Made by a program: the position numbers and the translations under genes | Assembly (NCBI GenBank): GCA_900541715.1 | Contig: UQLI01000027.1 | Coordinates: forward strand, 1 to 27,858 | From: an uncultured Collinsella sp. | GTDB taxonomy: Bacteria > Actinomycetota > Coriobacteriia > Coriobacteriales > Coriobacteriaceae | DNA: 27,858 nt | Direction of reading: 5' to 3' | Notes under the pieces: model-generated | Told to the model about the DNA's origin: nothing | Databases searched by the model: none | What the model saw: the letters and a program-made list of their open reading frames with translations, nothing else | In this document: positions 7,870 through 13,934 of the stretch, one piece after another | Numbering within the stretch: position 1 is the stretch's first letter | How the letters are laid out: each line of letters starts with the position of its first letter

Positions 7870-7906
7870 AACCTGCCAAAAAGGGACAGGTTTATTTTGG
7901 CAGGTT
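7870..7906 (+). repeat. Gene-end palindrome with CCTGCCAAAA arms
   Basis: AACCTGCCAAAA (7870-7881) and TTTTGGCAGGTT (7895-7906) form a perfect 12-bp stem with the loop AGGGACAGGTTTA. It starts one base after the rlmA stop codon and ends in TTTT, so it could terminate transcription. The AAAGGGAC core resembles that of the palindromes at 16450 and 17683. Confidence 0.65.
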
Positions 7907-7922
7907 TTATCTGGGTAAACGT

Positions 7923-7960
7923 AAAGGGCCGACCGCGTTGCTACGCGATCGGCCCTTTTT
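7923..7960. terminator. Strong intrinsic terminator, probably bidirectional
   Basis: AAAGGGCCGACCGCGT (7923-7938) pairs with ACGCGATCGGCCCTTT (7943-7958) around a TGCT loop, with one A/C mismatch in the stem. A T-run follows on the plus strand and an A-run precedes it, giving a T-run on the minus strand as well. It separates the convergent rlmA and four-helix membrane protein genes. Confidence 0.88.
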
Positions 7961-8006
7961 ATTGGCGTATATAGCAGAGTCGCTGAGCGATTGACACGGA
8001 TGCGGC

Positions 8007-8411
8007 TTAGCTCAAACGGTCCATGCCCTCTTTCTTGACGCGGTTGGCGAGTACAAAGTAGATAATGCTGACAATCAAGCCGGTAAAATCGGGGATGCTT
8101 GAGCCAGTCCCACCCAAGAGGGGCAGGGAGAGGAGCAGACTGATGACCGAACATGCTAGGCAGACGATGGACCAGATCCAGACAACGCCAGCCTTGGCGG
8201 GATTATTTGCCGCGCGGATACCAAAGACAGCGGTCACAATTTCGACGACGCCCAATACGATGACGACGACGCAAGAGACGATCATGGCACCCGTGATATC
8301 GCCTGCCGCGCTGCCCGCAAAGAGCGCTGTAGCACCCATGCCTGCACTTAGAATGCCGACGACAAAGAAGAAGAACGATAGGATTTTGAGTAATTTGCAG
8401 GCGTTGCTCAT
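8007..8411 (-). CDS. Small four-helix membrane protein of unknown function
   Basis: This 134-residue protein has four hydrophobic helices at about residues 8-30, 40-62, 75-98 and 107-124, with a basic C-terminal tail (NRVKKEGMDRL). No catalytic motif is seen. The ATG at 8411 is chosen because AAAGGA lies 7 bases upstream and the first helix starts right after it; the open frame continues far upstream but that part is arginine-rich shadow sequence. The pattern fits small tetra-helical DUF-type membrane proteins of Gram-positive bacteria. I do not recognise a specific family. Confidence 0.75.
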   Translation of the reverse strand: MSNACKLLKILSFFFFVVGILSAGMGATALFAGSAAGDITGAMIVSCVVVIVLGVVEIVTAVFGIRAANNPAKAGVVWIWSIVCLACSVISLLLSLPLLGGTGSSIPDFTGLIVSIIYFVLANRVKKEGMDRLS

Positions 8412-8642
8412 GGCTGGTCCTTTCGATACGGGTACGGCCGGTCTGGTGCACCCCATGTGCCGCACATATGGTGAAGCACATTGTAGTTCAACGCGGCGAT
8501 GCATGCCCCTGAAAGCGCTTTGAGCCCGCGCAGCCCCCAACCTTTCAAAAGGGAAAGCTGGACGTAAGCCAAATCGATGGCAGCTCATGTGCGGCGCTGA
8601 GATGATGAGGCCGTAACAAGGAGTTGGTCTCAAGGAGGAGCC
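8412..8642. other. Intergenic region between two small membrane protein genes
   Basis: This 231-base region separates the divergent 134-residue and 47-residue membrane protein genes. On the minus strand ACTACAAT (8480-8487) gives a plausible -10 (TACAAT) for the 134-residue gene. No RNA gene or longer reading frame is evident. Confidence 0.35.
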
Positions 8643-8786
8643 ATGATGTACGGAGCAGGGCAAGTGCGTGAGCCGCGATCGTTGGGAAGGCGCATGAGTG
8701 ATTCTGTGATCGCTGCCGTGTGCACGGGATTGATGGCGGTGCTTTGCATTGGGATGCTGTGGGCCATGTCGCATGTGGGACAATAG
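8643..8786 (+). CDS. Small single-span membrane protein (47 residues)
   Basis: A short frame starts at ATG 8643 (an ATGATG doublet) and ends at TAG 8784-8786. AAGGAGG lies 5 bases upstream, among the best ribosome binding sites in the window. The product has a basic N-terminal part with REPRSLGRRM followed by one hydrophobic helix (about residues 21-42) and a short polar tail, the pattern of an inside-anchored single-pass protein. It lies just before rsmJ on the same strand (63 bases), so the two may share a transcript. No known family is recognised. The strong ribosome binding site and clean transmembrane profile are the evidence that it is real. Confidence 0.6.
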   Translation: MMYGAGQVREPRSLGRRMSDSVIAAVCTGLMAVLCIGMLWAMSHVGQ

Positions 8787-8849
8787 CGGACGGTTGGGTG
8801 CCGGCATAAACGGCGCTCACGTATTCGTTTTGCTTGTTAAGGAGTACCC

Positions 8850-9554
8850 ATGGGCGTCGTCGATCCCTTTTCTGTTGCTCGGGCCGCGGGGCTTGAGCTG
8901 ACCGGGAAGCCCGAGGGCCTCACGCTCACCGACGGCACGATGGAGCTGCGTGCCGATTTTGGCCGCATGCTTCCACGGCTCAAGCAGGGCCGTCTGCAGC
9001 AAGAACTGCTGGTAAAGGCTGCGCGCGCAAAAGGCATCGAGAGCCCATGGGCGATTGACGCCACGGCAGGCTTTGGCGAGGATTCGCTGCTGCTGGCGGC
9101 CGCGGGCTTTACCGTCGATCTGTATGAGCAGGATTGCGTGATCGCGGCGCTCCTCAAGGATGCCCTGGATCGCGCGGCAGATGATCCGGCGCTTGTGGCT
9201 GCCGTGTCGCGCATGCGCTTACATGCGGGCGAGGATAGCATTGCCGGCCTTCGCCATACAGCTGAGCTGATCGGGCAGGGCGAGCTCACCGCTCCTGACG
9301 TGGTGTATCTGGACCCCATGTTTCCCGGACGCACCAAGAGCGCGGCGGTTAAAAAGAAGTTCCAACTCTTGCATCATCTGGAACAGCCGTGCGCCGATGA
9401 GGAGACGTTGGTCGAAGCTGCGCTTGCGGTGCACCCGCGCAAGGTCGTTATCAAGCGACCGGTGAAGGGGCCACTGCTTGCCGGCGTTAAGCCGAGCTAT
9501 CAACTTGCGGGCAAGGCCGTTCGTTACGATGTTTTGGTGCCGCCGCGCCCGTAG
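8850..9554 (+). CDS. rsmJ: 16S rRNA (guanine-1516-N2)-methyltransferase RsmJ
   Basis: This 234-residue class I methyltransferase carries the SAM-binding motif AIDATAGFGEDSLLLA (about residues 68-83) and the RsmJ hallmark YLDPMFPGR (about 152-160) followed by KSAAVKKK, with a C-terminal KRPVKGPLL. RsmJ methylates N2 of G1516 in the 3' minor domain of 16S rRNA. The length is close to that of the E. coli enzyme (250 residues). AAGGAG 6 bases before the ATG fixes the start. The following small gene is convergent, with a 48-base gap that shows no clear terminator. Confidence 0.9.
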   Translation: MGVVDPFSVARAAGLELTGKPEGLTLTDGTMELRADFGRMLPRLKQGRLQQELLVKAARAKGIESPWAIDATAGFGEDSLLLAAAGFTVDLYEQDCVIAALLKDALDRAADDPALVAAVSRMRLHAGEDSIAGLRHTAELIGQGELTAPDVVYLDPMFPGRTKSAAVKKKFQLLHHLEQPCADEETLVEAALAVHPRKVVIKRPVKGPLLAGVKPSYQLAGKAVRYDVLVPPRP

Positions 9555-9602
9555 CTTGCGTGCGATGGCTGGCGCTCCGTCAATGCCGTGCCGATGCGGC
9601 GC

Positions 9603-9905
9603 CTATTTCCAAGGGTGCGACGTCAGGTGCCATCCACCGCAGTATTCGCATTTGTAGCAGGCCAAACCGCGCCGCCCGCGGTTTTCGCAGTCGGCCATAA
9701 CGGCCTCGGCCTCGGCGCGCGTGTCGTAACGGTTTTTGCGCTCGCACGACTTGTAGCGCCAGGCCTCATCGCGCTCGGCGTCCAGGGCGTCGCGGCGCTC
9801 GTCCTCGCGTGCAAACAGGTCGCTCATATCGCCGCCGGTGGCAGTGCTCAAAAACTCGCTTTTTGCTTTTGACCAGGCGGCTCGCTTTTTGCTCCCCATC
9901 TGCAT
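9603..9905 (-). CDS. Small zinc-ribbon protein of unknown function
   Basis: This product of about 100 residues has a basic N-terminus (GSKKRAAWSKAKSEF), an acidic helical middle (about residues 28-50), and a C-terminal putative zinc ribbon with a Cys pair YKCEYCGGWHLTSHP plus upstream cysteines in RYKSCERKNRY and MADCENRG. The last part resembles short actinobacterial proteins ending YKC-x2-CGGWHLT, whose function is unknown. Three starts are possible: TTG 9920, ATG 9905 and ATG 9899. I prefer 9905 because GGAGAGG is suitably placed upstream. It diverges from the GNAT gene around a perfect dyad. Confidence 0.65.
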   Translation of the reverse strand: MQMGSKKRAAWSKAKSEFLSTATGGDMSDLFAREDERRDALDAERDEAWRYKSCERKNRYDTRAEAEAVMADCENRGRRGLACYKCEYCGGWHLTSHPWK

Positions 9906-9923
9906 CGCGCCCCTCTCCAAACG

Positions 9924-9955
9924 TTGGTATCATTGCTCAATCAAAGTGATACCAA
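9924..9955. promoter_or_regulatory. Perfect 9-bp dyad between divergent genes, candidate operator
   Basis: TTGGTATCA (9924-9932) and TGATACCAA (9947-9955) are perfect inverted copies separated by 14 bases. Each strand reads TTGGTA, 17 bases, TGATAC, so each strand also shows a weak -35/-10-like spacing. It lies 19 bases from either start codon. It could be an operator for a dimeric repressor or a symmetric promoter core. Confidence 0.5.
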
Positions 9956-9976
9956 TAAACGTGAGGTCGCCGCGTG

Positions 9977-10465
9977 ATGATCAGAAAAACCCTCGATACC
10001 GACATTCCCGCTGTCATGGCTATCTATGACGCGGCCCGCGCCTTTATGCGCGCGCATGGCAACGCCACACAGTGGCCCGAGGGCACGCCTTCTGCCGAGC
10101 AACTGGCTGCCGATATCGCCGCCGGTGGCAGCTATGTGTGCGAAGTCGATGGCCGCGTGGTGGCGACGTTTGCCTTTTTGCCGGGCCCGGACGAGTGCTA
10201 TGACGTAATTGAGGATGGTCAATGGCGCAGCGACACTCCGTACGCCGTGCTGCACCGTGTGGCGTCCGATGGCACCGTGCACGGTATCGCGGCTGCGATG
10301 TTTGCCTTTGCCAAGGAGCGTGCCGATCACCTGCGCATCGACACGCATCAGGACAACCTGCCCATGCAGGGCGCGAGTATTAAGGCGGGGTTCGAGCGTG
10401 CCGGCGTCGTGTATGTGTCGGACGGCACGCCGCGTGTTGCGTTCGACTGGCTGCGTGAGGCGTAA
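9977..10465 (+). CDS. GNAT family N-acetyltransferase
   Basis: This protein of about 162 residues has the GNAT fold pattern: MIRKTLDTDIPAVMAIYDAAR at the N-terminus, a central strand with VDGRVVATFAF, and the acetyl-CoA-binding region where HRVASDGTVHGIAAAMFAFA (about residues 93-112) leads to LRIDTHQDNLPMQGASIKAGFERAGVVY read in two parts. The RIDTH-x-DN-x2-M stretch is common in a subgroup of bacterial acetyltransferases of unknown substrate. A GTG lies one codon before the chosen ATG; either could be used, with GTGAGG upstream as ribosome binding site. Confidence 0.85.
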   Translation: MIRKTLDTDIPAVMAIYDAARAFMRAHGNATQWPEGTPSAEQLAADIAAGGSYVCEVDGRVVATFAFLPGPDECYDVIEDGQWRSDTPYAVLHRVASDGTVHGIAAAMFAFAKERADHLRIDTHQDNLPMQGASIKAGFERAGVVYVSDGTPRVAFDWLREA

Positions 10466-10726
10466 GAGTAGGGGCACGTGTCAACAATTCGCACGAACGA
10501 AAATGGTCCCGGGTGGGGCCATTTTCGTTCGCTGCGCTGATTTGCAAGCCGGCTTTCGCAAGGCGCGAACCTACGAAAATCGCCGCGCGGCAACGCAGGG
10601 CGATGAGCTTGGTCGGGGGATAGGGCCCGCTTCGCCCGCCGGCTCGTAAATTGTATCATCCAGTGTGGAACGAGGACGCCCGTTGCCGCGTGCGATGGGC
10701 TTGTAGCTTGTAATAAGAGGAGAGCC
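10466..10726. other. Intergenic region between GNAT and the TetM-like GTPase gene
   Basis: This 261-base stretch holds the large hairpin at 10494-10531, described separately, then GC-rich sequence without a recognisable gene. The ribosome binding site of the next gene (AGAGGAGAGCC) ends it. No leader-peptide attenuator of the tet(M) type is apparent by eye. Confidence 0.4.
10494..10531. repeat. 17-bp perfect hairpin after the GNAT gene
   Basis: CGAACGAAAATGGTCCC (10494-10510) pairs with GGGGCCATTTTCGTTCG (10515-10531) around a GGGT loop, with one G-T wobble. It starts 28 bases after the stop codon. No T-run follows. It may act as a terminator, as an mRNA 3' stabiliser, or be a dispersed palindrome. 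Confidence 0.7.
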
Positions 10727-12730
10727 ATGTCGAAGCAGGCAGTCGTTGGAATCTTGGCGCATGTCGATGCCGGCAAGACCACGTTGGCCGAGGCCATGTT
10801 GTTCAACGTGGGTCGCATTCGCAAGCGCGGCCGCGTGGACGATGGCGATTCGCATCTGGACACTAACGCGATCGAGCGCGAGCGCGGCATTACAATCTTC
10901 TCGTCGCAGGCCGTGCTCGACCACGGCGATACTCACGTCATGCTTGTGGATGCGCCCGGCCACGTCGATTTTTCGGCCGAGGCGGAGCGCACGCTGCGCG
11001 CGCTCGACTATGCGATTTTGGTTGTGGGTGCCAACGACGGCGTGCAGGGGCACACCGAAACCCTGTGGCGCCTGCTTGCGCGCTATGACATTCCGACGTT
11101 CATCTTTATCAACAAAATCGATTTGGAGAATCCCGGCCGCGATGTTTTGCTGGCACAGCTTGGGCAACGTCTTTCCGAGGGCTGCCTGGATGCCAGCGAA
11201 CTGTTGGTGGGTGGTGCCGTTCAGGAGGACGCTGCTGCGTTGGACGAGGCGGCGCTCGAGGAGTTTCTCGACGCAGGGGAGCTTTCGACTGCCACGCTTT
11301 CGCGGCTGGTCGCAGAGCGAAAGTTGTTTCCCTGCTTTGCGGGCTCGGCGCTCAAGGACCAGGGTGTGGCAGAGCTACTCGACGGCATATGCGCTTTGAT
11401 GCGCGAGCGAACATGGCCCCAGGAGTTCGCCGCGCGAGTCTACCGCGTGAGTCGTGGAGACCGTGGCGAGCGTCTTGCCTGGGTCAAGGTGACGGGCGGT
11501 GTGCTGCGTGCAAAGCAAGTTGTCGAGGGATGCTCTGGCGCCTCCACTTGGGAGCAAAAGATCGACCAGGTGCGCATCTATAACGGCGAGAAGTATGAGC
11601 TTGCCCAAGAAGTTGCTGCTGGCGGTATTTGTGCCGTGACGGGCCTTGCGCACGTTCGCCCAGGGGATGCCTTGGGGGCGGAGCCCGTGGGCGATGCGCC
11701 TGTCATCGCTCCGGTCCTCACCTATACGGTGCTTCCGGGCGAACACGATGTCCACGCGGTGTTCAAAGCACTGACAGAGTTGGCGGACGAAGATCCCATG
11801 CTCGGCGTAAGCTGGAACACTCATCTTGAGCAGATTCATTTACAGCTGATGGGCGCCGTGCAACTCGAGGTCGTGCAGCGGGTGTTGGCCGATCGCTTTG
11901 GCCTTTCGGTTGCGTTTGAGTCTGGCGGCATTCTCTATAAGGAGACTATTTCGCAGCCGGTCGAGGGCGTGGGCCATTTTGAGCCGCTGCGCCACTATGC
12001 CGAGGTACATCTGCGCCTGGAGCCGTTGCCAGCGGGTTCGGGCGTGCAGTTTGGCACCGTGACCTCGACCGACGAACTCGATCTTAACTGGCAGCGTTTG
12101 GCACTCACCAACGCCATGGAGCGCGATCACCTGGGCGCGCTGACCGGCTCGCCCATCACCGATGTGTGCATTACGCTCACGGGCGGCCGTGCGCATGCCA
12201 AACACACCGAGGGCGGCGATTTTCGCCAGGCCACGTACCGCGCGATTCGCCAGGGGCTCATGCAGGCGCGTGAGGCTGGCGCGGCGGTGCTGTTGGAGCC
12301 GTGGTATCGCTTTGAGCTCGAGGTGCCGGGGGAGTGCGTGGGCCGGGCACTCTCGGATGCCACGCGCATGGGTGCCGAGTACGAGCCGCCGACGATGGCG
12401 GGAGACCGGGCGAAGCTTGTGGGTCGCGTGCCGGCATCTGAGGTGCAGGATTACGCGCTGGAGGTGGCCGCCTATACGAGTGGTCGTGGGCATCTGTACC
12501 TAGAGTTCGCCGGCTATGCGGCTTGCCATGATGCCGAGCGCGTCATCGAGACGGCCGCCTATGAGCCCGAGGCCGATCTGCCCAACACGCCCGATTCGGT
12601 CTTTTGCTCCCACGGCGCCGGTTACACGGTCAAATGGTACGACGTCCCCGAGGCAGCCCACGTAAAGGTCGATCCCTCCACCTTCCGCCCCTGGCGAGCA
12701 GCAGACGCCGAGTTTTTCGGCCACATGTGA
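10727..12730 (+). CDS. Tet(M)-like translational GTPase (TetM/TetW/TetO/TetS family by homology)
   Basis: This 667-residue protein has EF-G-type architecture. The G domain has AHVDAGKT (residues 11-18), IERERGITI (49-57), DAPGHVD (75-81) and NKID (129-132); a domain II barrel and domains III-V follow, as in ribosomal protection proteins. The length (about 640 is usual) and the IERERGITI switch match this class. The C-terminus, however, reads NTPDSVFCSHGAGYTVKW, a motif of chromosomal Firmicutes/Actinobacteria relatives rather than of Tet(M) or Tet(W), so resistance should not be assumed. It is cytoplasmic and acts on the ribosome. AGAGGAG upstream supports the start. Its stop TGA is part of the palindrome that follows. 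Sequence style matches its neighbours and no mobile-element genes are adjacent. Confidence 0.82.
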   Translation: MSKQAVVGILAHVDAGKTTLAEAMLFNVGRIRKRGRVDDGDSHLDTNAIERERGITIFSSQAVLDHGDTHVMLVDAPGHVDFSAEAERTLRALDYAILVVGANDGVQGHTETLWRLLARYDIPTFIFINKIDLENPGRDVLLAQLGQRLSEGCLDASELLVGGAVQEDAAALDEAALEEFLDAGELSTATLSRLVAERKLFPCFAGSALKDQGVAELLDGICALMRERTWPQEFAARVYRVSRGDRGERLAWVKVTGGVLRAKQVVEGCSGASTWEQKIDQVRIYNGEKYELAQEVAAGGICAVTGLAHVRPGDALGAEPVGDAPVIAPVLTYTVLPGEHDVHAVFKALTELADEDPMLGVSWNTHLEQIHLQLMGAVQLEVVQRVLADRFGLSVAFESGGILYKETISQPVEGVGHFEPLRHYAEVHLRLEPLPAGSGVQFGTVTSTDELDLNWQRLALTNAMERDHLGALTGSPITDVCITLTGGRAHAKHTEGGDFRQATYRAIRQGLMQAREAGAAVLLEPWYRFELEVPGECVGRALSDATRMGAEYEPPTMAGDRAKLVGRVPASEVQDYALEVAAYTSGRGHLYLEFAGYAACHDAERVIETAAYEPEADLPNTPDSVFCSHGAGYTVKWYDVPEAAHVKVDPSTFRPWRAADAEFFGHM

Positions 12731-12753
12731 CAGAGGGGCAGCCCCTTTGGCAG
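12726..12753. repeat. Gene-end palindrome, copy A (degenerate)
   Basis: The core AGGGGC-A-GCCCCT (12734-12746) is flanked by arms TGACAG and TTGGCA that pair with one mismatch and one wobble. It is a degenerate copy of the palindromes at 16450 and 17683. The initial ATGTGA supplies the last Met codon and stop of the Tet(M)-like gene. Confidence 0.65.
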
Positions 12754-12757
12754 ATTC

Positions 12758-12797
12758 AGTTGGTATAACTCGGTATAAGTTGGTATAACTATTACCA
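12758..12797. promoter_or_regulatory. 10-bp phased GGTATAA repeats upstream of ATPase gene 1
   Basis: GGTATAA occurs at 12762, 12772 and 12782, exactly 10 bp apart, within two copies of AGTTGGTATAACT (12758-12770 and 12778-12790); TTACCA (12792-12797) is a fourth, inverted half-site. The array lies 27-66 bases before the ATG at 12824, where an operator or promoter would be. One repeat per helical turn suggests cooperative protein binding on one face of the DNA. Confidence 0.6.
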
Positions 12798-12823
12798 GGG
12801 TTTGCCAATCCGAGGAGGCCGAC

Positions 12824-13933
12824 ATGAATCCAAATCCCTTTAAGCCAACGGCAGGCAAGCGGCCTCCGATGCTCATTGGTCGCGAGTCGGTCATCGAAGA
12901 TTTCGAGGAAGGGCTCGATAACGGCGCCGGAGCGCCGGGCAGGCTCATGCTCATTACGGGAAACCGCGGCTGCGGCAAGACAGTTCTCCTGCGGGAGCTG
13001 CAACGTCTGGCCAGCGAGCGCGGATGGGCGGTTGTCTCCGATTCCGCTTCGCTTGGCTTATGCGACCGCTTGGCCGACGCGCTTCGCTCGAATAAACCCG
13101 TTGTGACGTCAATGGAGTTCGGTCCTTCGTTTGGCCGGATGTCGGTCGAGGCGGCGCGAGCAAAGGGCGAGACGTTGCGAGGGCTGGTCAACGAGCGCCT
13201 TAAGAAGCTCGGTCCAGGCAAGGGCATACTGTTTGCGATTGACGAGGCGCAATCGGCGTCTATCGAGGAACTGGCGGCTCTTGCCGTTCTCTATCAGCAG
13301 GTGCTCGGAGACCAGGATGCCACGGGCTTGCCCGATAGCGACCAGCGTGGTCTTGCGCTGGTGTTTGCCGGCTTACCCAGTATGGTTGACGATCTGCTCG
13401 AAGAGCCGAGCGTGACGTTTTTGCGGCGTGCCCAGCAGCGTACGCTGGGGGCGATTTCTTTGCCCGAGGTGCGCGATTCATATATCCAGACGGTCAAAAA
13501 CGCTGGTCTTTACGTTGACGCGGGGACGGCGGACCTTGCGGCACACAAGAGCATGGGGCATCCCTATATGGTTCAGCTGGTGGGATATTACATGTGGCGG
13601 TCTGCCGTTCGGCGTGACTCGCAGGTCATTGAAGTGTGCGATGTCGAGGCTGGCTACGCCGATGCCGTCTCCGAGTTCTATGAAGCGGTCGACGCGCCCC
13701 TGTATTACGGGTTGCGCAGTCCGCAACGCCTCTTTATCGAGGCCATGGCTGCTGACGAGGGTAAGCCGACGCGCATGGCGGATATCATTGAGCGTTGCGA
13801 TCGCACCCAGAGCTGGGCGAGTAAATATCGCGCAAGCTTGATTCGCGAGCGAGTCATCGAGGCTGCCGGATACGGCCTCGTCCGGTTTACCGTGCCCATG
13901 CTGGGCGCGTACATTCGCGATCGAGTTGTATGA
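12824..13933 (+). CDS. Orc1/Cdc6-like AAA+ ATPase with C-terminal winged helix (ATPase 1)
   Basis: This 369-residue protein begins with NPFKP-x-AGKRPPMLIGR, typical of a family of bacterial and archaeal AAA ATPases (AAA_16/AAA_22 type). Walker A is GNRGCGKT (residues 46-53), Walker B GILFAIDEAQ (Asp140, Glu141), and the sensor-1 strand LALVFAGLPS follows near residue 180. The last 70 or so residues look like a winged helix-turn-helix. The function is unknown: such proteins range from replication-initiator-like DNA binding to regulatory ATPases. GAGGAGG 5 bases before the ATG supports the start. Phased repeats lie upstream and the UvrA2-type gene starts 1 base after its stop, so both are probably co-expressed. 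A related ATPase lies at 16489-17589. Confidence 0.82.
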   Translation: MNPNPFKPTAGKRPPMLIGRESVIEDFEEGLDNGAGAPGRLMLITGNRGCGKTVLLRELQRLASERGWAVVSDSASLGLCDRLADALRSNKPVVTSMEFGPSFGRMSVEAARAKGETLRGLVNERLKKLGPGKGILFAIDEAQSASIEELAALAVLYQQVLGDQDATGLPDSDQRGLALVFAGLPSMVDDLLEEPSVTFLRRAQQRTLGAISLPEVRDSYIQTVKNAGLYVDAGTADLAAHKSMGHPYMVQLVGYYMWRSAVRRDSQVIEVCDVEAGYADAVSEFYEAVDAPLYYGLRSPQRLFIEAMAADEGKPTRMADIIERCDRTQSWASKYRASLIRERVIEAAGYGLVRFTVPMLGAYIRDRVV

Positions 13934-13934
13934 C

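Noticed and set aside
10727..12730. Acquired tetracycline resistance gene
   Set aside because: The family matches, but the C-terminus, native-looking composition and lack of mobile context favour a chromosomal relative. Phylogeny or MIC testing would be needed to claim resistance.
12758..12797. CRISPR array
   Set aside because: The repeats are only 7-13 bases, lack unique spacers of about 30 bases, and there are no cas genes in the window.
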